A DNA stretch of 64,000 nucleotides. It comes from Megaustenia siamemsis (taxonomy: Eukaryota > Mollusca > Gastropoda > Stylommatophora > Ariophantidae). The DNA lies in contig JAVIAB010000160.1 of the NCBI GenBank assembly GCA_032433765.1, positions 34,877,702 through 34,941,701 on the forward strand, given 5' to 3'. The position numbers and the translations under genes are program-made. The notes beneath the pieces are model-generated. The model made no database searches and had not been told where the DNA came from. It saw nothing but the letters and a program-made list of their open reading frames with translations. Within the stretch, counting starts at the first letter, position 1. Each line of letters begins with the position of its first letter. Positions 21,990 through 34,180 of the stretch are shown piece after piece.

Positions 21990-22679
21990 AACTGTTGTAA
22001 ATAGGCTGTATTTATTATTAGCACAGTTGTCTGGTCTCACAGTTGTTTACAAGTGAAGATAGAGAGAGTAAAGAAAAAGCAAATAAAAAAAAGATACAAC
22101 TAATATCAACCAAGAAGTTTGGCTCACCACTGTAATCTTATGTAGCTTGTTTGTCAAGGTCACTTTAAGAAAACAAACACCATGTGACTTAGCCATGCGT
22201 TATTTTTTGTATATACCAATTTAGCCTAATACAAATTATTCCTAATTCATATTCATAATAGTCTATTACAAAATAAAATTTAGAACTGAATCACTTTCTC
22301 AGAAAACCCATATGTTCGCTCTGCATACATTCTCCAACTGCATATTTTAATTAGGAAAGCTGTTTTTAAAGTGCAAAAAAGAGTATGAACTTCATACCTC
22401 ATGTGGGCACACTTAGCATATCCTAGACTTTGTGTCTTTAAAATTTACAGTGCTGGTTCCAAAGGGACCAGTCTCAAAATGAAATAGCAAAATATGTCAA
22501 ATTTGGCTTGATAAACTATATTAAAAGACAAGAGATAAAATAGTTTAGACACAATCCCCACTCAGAATCAATGAATTGATGAAATATCAAACACTATGAT
22601 TAACAGCCAACACAAGACAAATTAATCCATCAAGACTTTTGATAGGAAATTAAATGCCTTTGAAAACAAAGAAACTTCA
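21990..22679. other. No gene seen
   Basis: AT-rich sequence with no supported feature. Confidence 0.3.
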
Positions 22680-23030
22680 TCGGATCTCAGACATAAGCTG
22701 GAAAGAATAAATTTCAAACGAACAGATAAGAGATGAATCTAAACAAGAATATGTGTCTCACTTTATAGGAAGAAGGCGTTGGAGATATATAGGTCATGTG
22801 CTCAGAATGAATGAAGAAAAACTTTCCCACCAGGTATTCATATGAAAACCATCTAGTAAAAGAAAACTAGGCAGACTGAGAGAATCACTAGGCTGAACAA
22901 ATACTAGGGAAGGCTAAACCTTAGAACTGAGAAACAACCAAGAACTAGCAGCAAATCATCAATCGTGGAGAACTATGACTTCTGGCCTATGTACCATCTC
23001 CAGCCAGAGAGGAAAATGAATGAAAAGAGA
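22680..23030 (+). pseudogene. Non-LTR retrotransposon C-terminal relic
   Basis: Degraded block reading RRRWRYIGHVLRMNEEKLSHQV, then a K/R-rich stretch and LRNNQELAANHQSWRT, the end of a CR1/Jockey-like ORF2. A sister copy is at 31350-32060. Many stops. Confidence 0.65.
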
Positions 23031-23554
23031 CAAATTACCAAGCATTGAACTAAACACTCCATTTTTCATCAATGATGAAAGCCAGCAGTGGCGGGGGAAA
23101 GTAAATAATTCAGAGTTTTCCTGAAATCCCTTAGTCATGCAGACACAATCTTTAAGTCTTTTATATAGAAATTCATAATACCACAATTGCAAACATATAT
23201 AGCAAGCAAACTATTACATATAACCCACACTGTACCATAAACATTTCCCAATTATTTATAAAAAAAAATATGATAGCATACTATCAACCACAAATTAATC
23301 ATTGTTATATTGTTTAGAGATATGGAGAAAATTAAACATGGCATGAAAATAAAAAGACTTTCATAAATGAGAATTGTTACTGAAGAAAGCAATTAGATGG
23401 TGTAGTAATATCTACAATGTGTCAATCATGAAAAGTGCCCAAAAAATACTAAAAGTGAAAGAATTAAAGTAGGGATGGCGGAACTGTTCAGGACATTCAA
23501 TTAGAAAACTAGTTCTGTTTTTGCTGGGATATGACCACACAGAACAATTAAAAG

Positions 23555-24010
23555 AATAGGAATGGCAAAATGTGTTTTTAACAACAAGAAATATATACTC
23601 ACAACAAAGCAAATAATATTAGGACTAAAATTTAGAATAATATGGTGTTATATCAACTCACTCTTATACAGCATGGAAGTATAGACACTAAGTAGGAAAA
23701 CAGAAAAGATAACTTAGACCCTTGAAATGTGGACTTATAGAAGAACTGGGTGAACCGAGAAGAAAACAAGTATTGAAACAGCTGAAAAATAATGAACACA
23801 ATTTTAACAAAAATGAAATTTTTTTTCACACGTAAAAATTATAATAAAGAGTCATAATAACTTACAAACAGTCATCTTGGATGCAAAATACAAGGTAAAC
23901 AAGTTAGAGACAGACAAAGTCTAAAGTGGACTGACAATGTTAAGCGCTGGTCAGGAAAGAGTAAAATGGTGCTCCATGGTTGTCAGTGCAGAGATGGCAT
24001 GAGATGGTGA
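23555..24010 (+). pseudogene. Non-LTR retrotransposon 3' relic
   Basis: Reads IGMAKCVFNNKKYILTTKQI, then LLYSMEV and a tail close to the copy at 47155-47736 (IGMAKSNFNAIKNILTTKQI). Broken by stops and indels. Confidence 0.6.
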
Positions 24011-24309
24011 TAATGAACACTTTAACTAGACTTAAATTAGCTACATTTGTTAGCCTATTACAACTACTACTACACCGTCAAGGCAAGAAATAATTATACA
24101 CTTTTTACATACAAATTATATCACTTATATGTTCAAACTACACAATAACACTACATTGTGCATGCCCCTAACAGACGAATTCTCTGTGACATATAATTTG
24201 TTGATAAATTGGTACAGTCACTTAACTATCACATGTCTGTACATGTAGGGAAAGACATCACGGAATTATATATATTTATTTATATATATATATACACCCA
24301 CACACAAGA

Positions 24310-24525
24310 CTAAATATGCGATGTCTCCTAAAATGCACATCAAATGGCAGGACAAAATAACCAACTTAACTGTCCTGCAACATGCTAAGACCCCAACAAT
24401 CATGTCAATGCTCAGGAGTTGAAGACAAAGATGGCTGGGGCACGTCCAGCGAATGGAAGAAAAATGCATCCCCAAGCAAATACTATATGGTGAACTCCCA
24501 TTAAAGTGGAGGCCTGACATCATTT
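24310..24525 (+). pseudogene. Non-LTR retrotransposon C-terminal relic, another family
   Basis: Reads RQRWLGHVQRMEEKCIPKQI followed by LYGELPLKWRPDI, the classic end of Jockey/CR1-type ORF2 proteins (WxGHVxRM...PKQxLYGEL). Confidence 0.7.
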
Positions 24526-24534
24526 GTTGGGACA

Positions 24535-24835
24535 GTGATTATTGTTTGTGGCACGCTCACTATTCTTAAGTCCATGGGTTTGGTATGGGTGCACGGAGAT
24601 ATGACTGCCGCTACAACGACCCGACTGTGTCCATTCTGAGCTGTTCGCCATTTGCACGGATTGCAATGTGTTCAATATTACAGTTTTGTGTGTGTCAAGA
24701 CATGCCATTTTTATGGAATACAATACGTTCAATGGAATAGTATGAATGACCAGGATGAATACTTTGTTGGTTGCTGGAATGGGAGCTGAGTGAATATGGG
24801 AGTGCCCTGCCATTCCATTCTAAGATCAAAGTCAA
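24535..24835 (-). repeat. Dispersed repeat, single-unit form
   Basis: Reverse complement of sequence at 58565-59060: shared words include 'ttggttgctggaatggg', 'ggaatagtatgaatgacca' and 'catttttatggaataca'. Here the 54-bp segment that is tandemly repeated at 58631-58955 occurs about twice and diverged. The family is unknown to me. Confidence 0.7.
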
Positions 24836-25164
24836 AGCCAGTACTGGTGTTCATGTCAGTACTGCTGTCAAATACAGTTGAACTAAAGCTACTTTGTGAT
24901 AACAAATGCTGAACTCCTTTGATAAACCACATTTTCTGTGATCTTACATTTTACTGACTATATCCATGAATTCTGTCTTACAACTGCCACCTGAGTACCT
25001 TCAGACATCACATTTTTTTCAAACAATAGTTTCACTCATCCTGATATAACTTAAATAACACAGTGCATGAACAAAGACTATTTATCTATAGAATCTGTTT
25101 CATTGCAGTCAGCATACCCCAATAACCACTCAACTGCCTGTCCTAGCATTTCTTAAAGCCTGTT

Positions 25165-25700
25165 CTTCCACTCATCATCATCATTAAGTGCTGTCTCTGC
25201 ATCGAAGATTGGCTATCATGGAGGGCCATTCTGCTCTGTATCTTGCTTTGATGGCGCAGGTTGCCATAGGCTGACTTATCCATCTTTTGATGTTACTCGT
25301 CCATGTTAGTCTTGGTCCGTCTCTGCCTCTTTTACCTTGTATTTTCTGCTCCAAGATTACTTTTAGTAGGCTGTTGTGTCTTTTAACATGGCCCAAAAAT
25401 CTAATTCGTTTTGTTTGAATTGTATTTAGTAGTTCTCTTTTCAATTTTAGCTGCTTTAAGACTTTATCATTTGTTTTCTTTTCTTTCCATCCAGATTTAC
25501 CTATTCTTCTATAAATCCACATTTCAAAGGCTTAAATTTTCTTTTCTGTTTTCTTGTCTAATGTCCATGTTTCTGCATCATACAGGAATGTTGAGAAGAT
25601 ATAACATTCTGCTATTCTTAGTTTTAGCCCTGGTGTTATTTGTTTTGATGTTAGTATATTTTTCATGGCATAAACTCCCACTAACCACAAATAACAGACC
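25165..25700 (-). pseudogene. Non-LTR retrotransposon 3' fragment
   Basis: Minus strand reads RIRFLGHVKRHNSLLKVILE, then GPRLTWTSNIKRWISQPMAT and AEWPSMIANLRC. Same family as 47155-47880, 48055-48360, 49395-49520 and 54510-54680. 5'-truncated, with stops in the older part. Confidence 0.8.
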
Positions 25701-27219
25701 AGATCACTTTTTCATCCCTAAATTCACTCATTAGTCTATCAATTTATAAATCCTTTTCCTGCCCCACTTATTCCTCTCTTAAGAACAAATTATCTGTATT
25801 CTTCTTATCCAGAGTCAGGTTGCACTTAGTGGAGACAAATAATAATAATAAATGAATATATGAATGGAAACGTTCTGAGGTGGCAGATTAACAAATTACT
25901 TAAGGGGAAGAGGTTTGTTTACAACACTTGGAAAATATCCACAAGTAATCAACAACAGAGAAAAAACATACTCAGTGCTAGCACCAACAGTGAGTCTATC
26001 CACGATTTCACAGAAAAGAACCTCATCTGCTGTGGATATTACGTCCACATTAATGAGCTCACTGTTGGGCTATCCAATAGTTGTATCTATTTCAGCTGTA
26101 GTGTGTGCCTGTTGATTGTCTATAACATAGCTTAAGAGTTCATCACCAACACATCATTTTATGTGTAACCACCCATGACAACTCTGCCATTGTCGTCTTT
26201 ACCGCCAGACTCAAACTGGACAACATATGAATGTAAGCATTTAACAACATTTAGAAGTAGATCAAAGTGCAACCAGCAATTAACCTTGACTGCATCTTTT
26301 GGCAATGACTTCTAATGCCAAAATGATTCCGTGCTCCACCGTAAAAATGGATTAAAAACATGAACAACAATCACATATTATTAAAAAGGAATGTATAAGT
26401 TCCTAAAATACAATATTCACCATTCAGAAAGCTTCTCTGTTTTTTGCTGATTACACTTCACATTATGGTAGCCATTATTCTCCATATTTTGTTATTGTAT
26501 GGTGTAGATGTGTAATAAGTGAGTAAAGGGCATGTGCCATGCCTTTGGCAATTGTCTATTAGTGTCCACAGTTCCCTCATACGATGGACATCGAGTTTAC
26601 ATAATTAATTCTATTATTATAACAGTTTATTCTGGATTTTGATCAATCAAGAGTTCTATAAATTCTTGAATAATAATTCAGTTCATAGATAGCTGAATGA
26701 CAATCATCTTTATTGACAACAAACATTATTCATACATTGAAAAACAATTACATGTACCTGCAATCATTAATTGACTTAATACTAATAGCATTCTTCAAAA
26801 TGATAAATAATAGTCTTAGAATAGTTGGGAAGACGAGAAAGCAAATACAAATGATAATAACATTGCAAAGGGAAAATATGTGATCAAATGAAGACTATCT
26901 GGTAAGACAAGATTAAAGAAACAATGATGGCACTGAATAAGACATGAAAAATGTAGTTTCCACAAGAGGGTAATACAACCTCTATAGGAACAGTAAGATT
27001 AAGCATGAAGGATGGAAGGGAGCACTGAAAAGCAAATGGGACAATCACTGACTCTGATATATGAAATAATATGTCTTGGAATGGAGTTGCACAAATTGAG
27101 ACTGTCTTACTGAGTGGTCTGTTTCAGATTCATTGGTCTTCTCTCTCATCACTGAATCAGCCATGACATTAATTTAATTGTGCTTTACATAACATTCACA
27201 TAGCACTGATGATGGTTGT
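25701..27219. other. No gene seen
   Basis: AT-rich intergenic or intronic sequence. Two overlapping short frames at 25860-26135 have no recognisable similarity and no splice context that I trust. Confidence 0.3.
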
Positions 27220-28720
27220 TGAGGTAGGGAGTACTGTGAATGAGTTTATATGGAGGTTGTGCATTGAGGATATGTTTATGGAAAGGAGAAGTGAGTTTAT
27301 TAATGCAGGAGAATGAGTTTATGGGGGTGGAGTATATTGGGGAAGTGAGTTTATCGATGTAGGAGGATGAGTTTATGGTGGGTGGAGTATATTGGGGAGG
27401 TGAGTTTATCGATGTAGGAGGATGAGTTTATGGGGGGTGGAGTATATTGGGGAGGTGAGTTTATCGATGTAGGAGGATGAGTTTATGGGGGTGGATTATA
27501 TTGGGGAGGTAAGTTTATTGATGCAGGAGGATGAGTTTGGGGAGGGTGTTGAGTTTATTGATGCTGGAGGATGAGTTTGGGGAGGGTGTTGAGTTTATTG
27601 ATGCTGGAGGATGAGTTTGGGGAGGGTGTTGAGTTTATTGATGCTGGAGGATGAGTTTGGGGAGGGTGTTGAGCTTATTGATGCTGGAGGATGAGTTTGG
27701 GGAGGGTGTTGAGCTTATTGATGCTGGAGGATGAGTTTGGGGAAGGTGTTGAGTTTATTGATGCTGGAGGATGAGTTTGGGGAGGGTGTTGAGTTTATTG
27801 ATGCTGGAGGATGAGTTTGGGGAAGGTGTTGAGTTTATTGATGCTGGAGGATGAGTTTGGGGAGGGTGTTGAGTTTATTGATGCTGGAGGATGAGCTTGG
27901 GGAGGGTGTTGAGTTTAATGATGCTGGAGGATGAGTTTGGGGAGGGTGTTGAGTTTATTGATGCTGGAGGATGAGTTTGGGTAAGGTGTTGAGTTTATTG
28001 ATGCTGGAGGATGAGTTTGGGGAAGGTGTTGAGTTTAATGATGCTGGAGGATGAGCTTGGGGAGGGTGTTGAGTTTATTGGGGAGGTGAGTTTATTGATG
28101 CAGAGGGATGAGTTGAGGGGGGGTTGAGTTTATTGATGCTGGAGGATGAGTTTGGGGAGGGTGTTGAGTTTATTGATGCTGGAGGATGAGTTTGGGGAAG
28201 GTGTTGAGTTTAATGATGCTGGAGGATGAGTTTGGGGAGGGTGTTGAGTTTAATGATGCTGGAGGATGAGTTTGGGGAGGGTGTTGAGTTTAATGATGCT
28301 GGAGGATGAGTTTGGGGAAGGTGTTGAGTTTAATGATGCTGGAGGATGAGTTTGGGGAGGGTGTTGAGTTTAATGATGCTGGAGGATGAGCTTGGGGAGG
28401 GTGTTGAGTTTAATGATGCTGGAGGATGAGTTTGGGGAGGGTGTTGAGTTTATTGGGGAGGTGAGTTTATTGATGCAGAGGGATGAGTTGAGAGGGGGGG
28501 GGTTGAGTTTATTGATGCTGGAGGGTGAGTTTGGGGAGGGTGTTGAGTTTAATGATTCTGGAGGATGAGTTTGGGGAGGGTGTTGAGTGTAATGATGCTG
28601 GAGGATGTGTTTGGGGAGGGTGTTGAGTTTATTGAGGAGGTGAGTTTATTGATGCAGAGGGATGAGTTGGGGGGGGGGGGTTGAGTTTATTGATGCTGGA
28701 GTGTGAGTTTGTGGAGGTAG
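27220..28720. repeat. G-rich minisatellite, 40-bp unit, about 35 copies
   Basis: The unit is 'gttgagtttattgatgctgg' + 'aggatgagtttggggagggt'. The plus strand is G-rich with GGGG and GGG runs in each unit and longer runs at 28493-28501 and 28671-28680. The left edge (27300-27530) has a 'gatgtaggaggatgagttta' variant. Variant 'ttaatgatgc' units cluster at 28205-28440. Confidence 0.9.
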
Positions 28721-28879
28721 AAACTGTGGCAGAGTTTTTCACAGCAGAGTGAGGATGAGTTTATAAGTGATGAGGTTGTGAGATTATTAGTTTTTAGAGG
28801 TAGGAGAATGTTAGGTCAATGCAGGTATGGGGCTATGAGGATTAGTGGAAAAGACATGAACTACGAAGCTGAGTTTCTG

Positions 28880-29095
28880 GGAGGTACGGAGATGATGAGT
28901 TTATAGTGGTCTGGACTGTGTGGTTGAGTTTCTGGAGGTACAGAGAGGATGAGTTTATAGTGGTCTGGACTGTGTGGCTGGGTTTCTGGAGGTAGAGAGA
29001 GGATTAGTTTATTGTGGTCTGGACTGTGTGGCTGGGTTTCTGGAGGTAGAGAGAGGATTAGTTTATTGTGGTCTAGACTGTGTGCCTGAGTTTAT
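28880..29095. repeat. Minisatellite, about 54-bp unit, 4 copies
   Basis: The unit is 'gtttctggaggtagagagag' + 'gattagtttattgtggtctg' + 'gactgtgtggctgg'. It lies directly after the 40-bp array and shares its 'gagtttat' word, so the two may have a common origin. Confidence 0.8.
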
Positions 29096-29904
29096 CGAGA
29101 TTTGTTGGGGTAAGGAGCTTGAAAATGGCTTAGGGTATCAATGTAAGTGTTGTGAGTTTTTACAACCAAGATTGTGATGAAAATAAGAATACTCAAAATG
29201 AAAAGGTTGGAGAGAGTAAGTTCATGGTCCCAAGGGAGTGTCAGTCAAAGGTGTTTGAGAATCACTTTTTGTGATCATGGCAAAACAATCTACATATTTT
29301 GCTAAATCTCAGCACAAACAAAACAAATTTTATAATATCCATTATTAATTAAAAGGGCAGTATCTTTTTCCATTGTCTAAAGGACACAACATACAAACTG
29401 CTCTTGTTAATCAAGTAGACACAATGATTAATGATTATTAAACAGACCTTTATGATTCATTGATTGTGATTTTTTAAAAATGACATTGTAGTACCCATGG
29501 CCAACCCACAGGTGTTCAATCACATTTCACAAACAAAAAATGGTATTTAAAGTGATGACTGATATGACAAATAGTTATACTGATCTTCAAACTTCATCTC
29601 ATTTATTTTACTTTCACTTGTTCTAAATTTGTTTTTATTATTCTGACATGACAGTCTGCGTATGATTCGCTCACCAACTTGCAGTTACACTGCATTCGAA
29701 CAGTCAAGCAACCAATAGTTCCTTCCTTTCCAGGATCAAGGTCACAGATTATTATAAAATGGCTAATTCCAGGAAACCAAAGTGACAAAACAAAATTTGC
29801 TTTCAACTGTCTTTACAAATATAAAATTCAACAGTCTTCTCATTGGAAACACATACTTAAATGCTGTCTTCTCTATTGGTAAAAAACCTGGCATAGAAGG
29901 TACG
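29096..29904. other. No gene seen; one unassigned minus-strand frame
   Basis: A 67-residue frame at 29603-29806 on the minus strand (FVLSLWFPGISHFIIICDLD...) has no similarity I recognise. The rest is AT-rich. Confidence 0.25.
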
Positions 29905-30235
29905 GTAAAGTACAAGGCTTGAATTGGCGTCTTAGCACGCAACTTTTCACCCATATGTGCTTGGCTGCCTACTGGGAAGTATTTGGAGACTTCAGCACAG
30001 TGTCGCTTCAAGCATAGAAAGTCACGATGCGAGACGGAATTCCTCACCTTCCCAGAGTACTACCCTGGTATCGATTTCTGCCAGTGGCTGGGTTGACCGC
30101 GGGTATTTTTTTTTTTTAACCACGAGTACAATTCCCACTGCTTCCAGCGAGAATTGAACATGGGTTGTCCGAACGATGGCAGCCCAGTTGAATGGTTTTC
30201 CACTTGGCTACCGAGGCCCCATAACCTGGCATTGA
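29905..30235 (-). mobile_element. tRNA-derived SINE, family B
   Basis: Minus-strand head at the right end ('ggggcctcggtagccaagtg', B-box-like 'gttcaattctcgc') and body words 'cccagccactggcagaaat', 'cacccatatgtgc' complement. Shares its whole length with 43945-44255. A T run (30107-30117) separates head and body. Confidence 0.8.
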
Positions 30236-30754
30236 ACCTAGAATATCACATTCGCATCTGTTCCATCTTTGTTTATATTCACTCAACAATTCCAATTCAC
30301 TCAACAATTCCTCATCTGCTCATGAGCTTAGATGAATTATATTGTGACTTACAGCAAACTATGATAAATCCACCTTTTCAACCCAGATTTATGATCTCAG
30401 CGCAGCATTTTTCATTGCCAGGTTGTGTTCCATTTAAATTCTTATTCACTTGATAACTATACTATATTTGCAAGCCCACAGAGGGAAAGTGGAAATGGAC
30501 TTTGATCAGCTATTGTTTGATGATCCTCATTCAAACTATGTACTGCAAGATGTTTAGGGCTCCACCTGGAGCATCACTTTCATAACAAGAACTTTATAAT
30601 AGAATAAGCTTCTGAAGAAAAATAGCTAATGGTCAAAGACAATATGTTGGAGAGAAGTTAGGGGTAACCAAAATTATAGATGATGCTACTTAATCACTTG
30701 TTACAGATAGTTATAGTTCACATGTGAAATAAGAAAATGTCATTTTTGTTTTTA
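30236..30754. other. No gene seen
   Basis: AT-rich; includes a short direct repeat 'ttcactcaacaattcc' at 30280-30312. No other feature is supported. Confidence 0.3.
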
Positions 30755-31015
30755 TAGGCTGTTGTAATGTTACATTTATTTATCTTCAAAATGATCAACT
30801 ATTTATTAAATAATGTTCTATTGTTATATTAATTTATCTTGAAAACCATCAACTATTTATTAAATAATGTTGTAATGTTACATTTATTTATCTTCATAAT
30901 GATCAACTATTTATTAAATAATGTGTTACATTTATTTATCCTCTAAATGATATATTTATCAAATACTGTTGTAATGATACATTTATTTATCTTCTAAACT
31001 ATATATCATTTATCA
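30755..31015. repeat. Minisatellite, about 50-60-bp unit, 5 copies
   Basis: The unit contains 'gttacatttatttatcttc' + 'aaaatgatcaactatttatt' + 'aaataatgtt'. Unit length varies through small deletions. Confidence 0.8.
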
Positions 31016-31349
31016 AAATGTATGGACAACTGTCAAACTACAACTACATTGCATTTCTAGGGTAAAAAGAAAAACTGTAGAAAAACAATTACATTAAAAC
31101 CAACTTTTATTGGTAATAAACGAGTGAACCAAAAAAATTATTACAGATGGGAGAAAGGTGAAAGAGCATGTTGCATCTCTCATATGACATTGAAAGACAG
31201 AGATCCAGTTTGTCATACGCAGTACATGATCTAAAAGTGATTATTAAATCACAGTTGATGATCAGTGAATAATAAGTGATCAAGATTATACTTTGCTTCC
31301 ATGTAATGATAGCTGGGTTATGCAAAAATCAAAAGAAAACAGAAAATTA

Positions 31350-32060
31350 GGCATTAAGTGGATTGATAATAAACTCCTGGAAGATCTCAATTTTGCAGAT
31401 GACTTGGCACTTTTGAGAACTACACACACTAATGCTCAAGAAAAAATATAATGACTCCACAAAATTTCTGGTCAAATAGGCCTCCAGATCAATACAACCA
31501 AAATAAAAAGTCCTGGATATTACCACCAACAAAGTCTTTGATATAACAATTAACAATGAAACGTTACAAAGTTACCTATCTAGGCAGCAAAATATCTCGA
31601 GATAGAGACATAACATCAGAAGTCATGACACACATTGCACTAGCATCAAATATTTTCAACAAACTGAGAAACAACTAGATATCAAAAGTTCTCAGTAAAT
31701 GAACAAAACTTAGATTGTTTAACTGCTGTGTGATAACAGCACCAACATTTGGATGAGAAATTTGGAAGTCCACAAAGACTTCAGATAGGAATTTGAATGC
31801 CTTTGATGTAGATACATCGGTCATGTGCTGAGAATGAACGAAGAAAGACTTCCCCATCAGGCAATTACGTGAAAACCATCTGGTAAAAGAAAACAAGATA
31901 GACCAAGAGAATTGCTATGCAGAACAATTATTACTGAAGGCTCAACCATGGGACTAAGAAACAACCAAGAACAAACAACAAATCATCAATAGTGGAGAGT
32001 TATGACTTTCGCCCTGCGTAGTGTGCCGTTTTCAGCTAGAGAGGAAAATGAATGAATGAT
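31350..32060 (+). pseudogene. Non-LTR retrotransposon 3' relic (CR1/Jockey-like)
   Basis: Degraded reading includes LNFADDLALL-like box ('caattttgcagatgacttgg' at 31389), VTYLGSKISRDRDITSE around 31572-31622 and a tail matching 22680-23030. Many frameshifts. Confidence 0.7.
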
Positions 32061-32444
32061 CGCTCTGGAACTAACCTGGCCAAGCACGTACAGATCAAAG
32101 GAGACAAGTCTTGCACCCTAGAAATACAGTGCTAAAGTTGGATTTGTTACATGAAATGTGTAAATATTGCAGATTACTGTAAATAATGGAGCAAGCACCC
32201 TTTTATGAGTGGATGATGCAGAGAAGTAATTACAGGCAACATTAACAAACAACGTAAAATAGGTAAATGTATTCAATAGGTTTCAAGTCTCTTAATTTCC
32301 ATTCACCATGTGCTGACCACAAATGATAAGTGATGCCAGTATGATGGCAGGTAATTAAACAATTTTTAAGAACAGAAAGAATGAATGAGAGAGAGGGAGA
32401 GAGAGAAAGGGTGAGAGAAAGAAGGAAAGAAAGAAGAGAATACA

Positions 32445-32800
32445 CTAGGACACTCCAGTTTAAATTCTGAACTGCTGTCACATTGTAGGTCAGGTTGCCT
32501 TGAATTAACTGAGTAAATATCAATAATTTTGTAGAGTGTACGCCAGGTTTGATTCTAGGTTCTGTTGAAACTGAATAATCTTTAATGATTTTCAATAAAA
32601 CTTTAAAACAACGACTCTATGCTACTTTATCAGCTTTCAAAGGTACTCAAACATGATGATAGGGAGCAGCATTGAAAGAAAGAAAGAAACCGAAAGAAAG
32701 AAAGAAACCGAAAGAAAGACAGATAGAGAGAGAGAAAAAAGAAACCGACAGACAGAAAGAAACCAAAAGAAAGAAAGAAACTGAAAGAAAGAAAGAACCA
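32445..32800 (+). repeat. Dispersed repeat ending in a GAAA microsatellite
   Basis: 32445-32660 matches 45355-45575 ('cactccagtttaaattctga', 'atcaataattttgtagagtg', 'aatgattttcaataaaactt'). Both copies are followed by a GAAA-type tract (32675-32800 here, 45590-45604 there), as if the tract were the 3' end of the mobile unit. Confidence 0.7.
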
Positions 32801-32924
32801 TATCATATCTTAAGCATTGCATGTCAGAAACATTGTGCTAGTGCCCACATTTATTTAAACCACCTGCACATTTATGAAAAAGGTGGTGGTCTGCACTAAG
32901 CCATCACTGTATTTCTTTACAGAA

Positions 32925-33055
32925 AGGAACAAAAAATCTCCAACTATTTAAAGCTGGATGAACCTAGAAGCTGGTTGGTCTTGGATCAAACTTGACCGCC
33001 AATACTCAAAGGATCTGGTCACTAACCACTACCCTACAGCAGCTCTAATGCAAGA
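32925..33055 (-). mobile_element. Degraded tRNA-derived SINE head
   Basis: Words shared with family A in reverse orientation: 'aagctggatgaacctagaag', 'ggatcaaacttgaccgc', 'gtcactaaccactaccc'. Only the head half remains. Confidence 0.6.
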
Positions 33056-33154
33056 TATAACATTTAATAATTATTTTGGAATGAGAAGATAATATAAAAG
33101 CAATGAACTATAAAGAAACATGAAGGTAATTTAAAGATAAGGAATTAATTATTA

Positions 33155-33345
33155 ACAGTCTTCTTCTTAATCCTCTGAGCTCCGATCAGAGCATTGAACA
33201 CCCACAAGAGATCTCCACCCAATCCGGTCTGGAGCAAGCACAGACAACTCTCACCAAGACCTGTCAGCCTCTTTCATTTCATCATGTATGGTTCGTTGCC
33301 ATGTCCCCAATAGTCTGCCTCTTCTTTGTTTGTCTGGTGGTGTTC
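33155..33345 (-). pseudogene. Non-LTR retrotransposon C-terminal relic
   Basis: The minus strand reads RRGRLLGTWQRTIHDEMKEA... then LAPDRIGWRSLVGVQCSDRS, the typical end of an ORF2 (GTWRRTxxEEMK...NRxxWR). Short and broken. Confidence 0.6.
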
Positions 33346-34180
33346 ATGTTAATGGTAGGTGCGGATGTCTGGTTCGTTCCATTCATAAAACTTATTAACA
33401 GGGTTAATATTACAGGCAGTGAATTATAGAGAGCAGCAGGAATCGGCTCCCTCAATGAGATAGAGTTGCTTGCACAGAACAGAGACAAATAGCGAGATTT
33501 AATAAAATATCTTTAGGATTGAAAACTGCTAGAATACAAATTTAGATAAGAGAAAGAGTATCTGGTTCTATGCCCTATGGGCCGGCCCGGCTACAGCTAG
33601 AAAGGTCAATGGATAAGATAGAATTATAAAGGAATATGCACACGTCAAGACACCGAAGAGGACAAATTAAACTGAATCCAAAAGTAAAATGCCAACGACT
33701 AGTATAAAGGCAGAATTATGGAAACAAACAACAATTCTATTATCATGTGGAATGAACAATGAACAAAATGCTTGTCGTTTCACATGTTATATTATCTTAT
33801 GCTTGAAGTGTCTTGACAAGCTGTAGTTTTCTATACTGTACCAAGTTACACTGATCATTGTTAGTTCATACCAGAACAGATTTTCTGTGACATAATCTTC
33901 TTCTGTGTCTTATTATGATCATGCAAATTTGATTTGCTGTTCTGTTGCAATTATGGAGACAAGAATGACATCCTTATCAGTCACATGATCAAAACTTATG
34001 TTCTGGTGTCCCATAATTTTTCTTTTATGCATGTTCTGTGGCTGGCACATTCTGTCTTTGGCAGGCTGGGTCTTGGTTAGGTGTAGGAATTTTTCTTCTC
34101 ATGGGGCATTTTTTCTATCTATCCGACTTTTGGTTTTTCTTGTGCTCTGAAGTCCAGGTTTAACAACAGAAGAGACAAAG
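33346..34180. other. No gene seen
   Basis: AT-rich sequence left of the 45-bp array; no coding signal or known repeat was recognised. Confidence 0.3.

Noticed and set aside
25860..26135. Overlapping 91- and 66-residue frames as a host exon
   Set aside because: No recognised similarity, no convincing splice sites, two competing frames of equal quality.
29603..29806. Terminal exon of FAM91A1 on the minus strand
   Set aside because: The 67 residues do not resemble the expected Ser/Leu-rich C-terminal block and no acceptor in the right phase was found.
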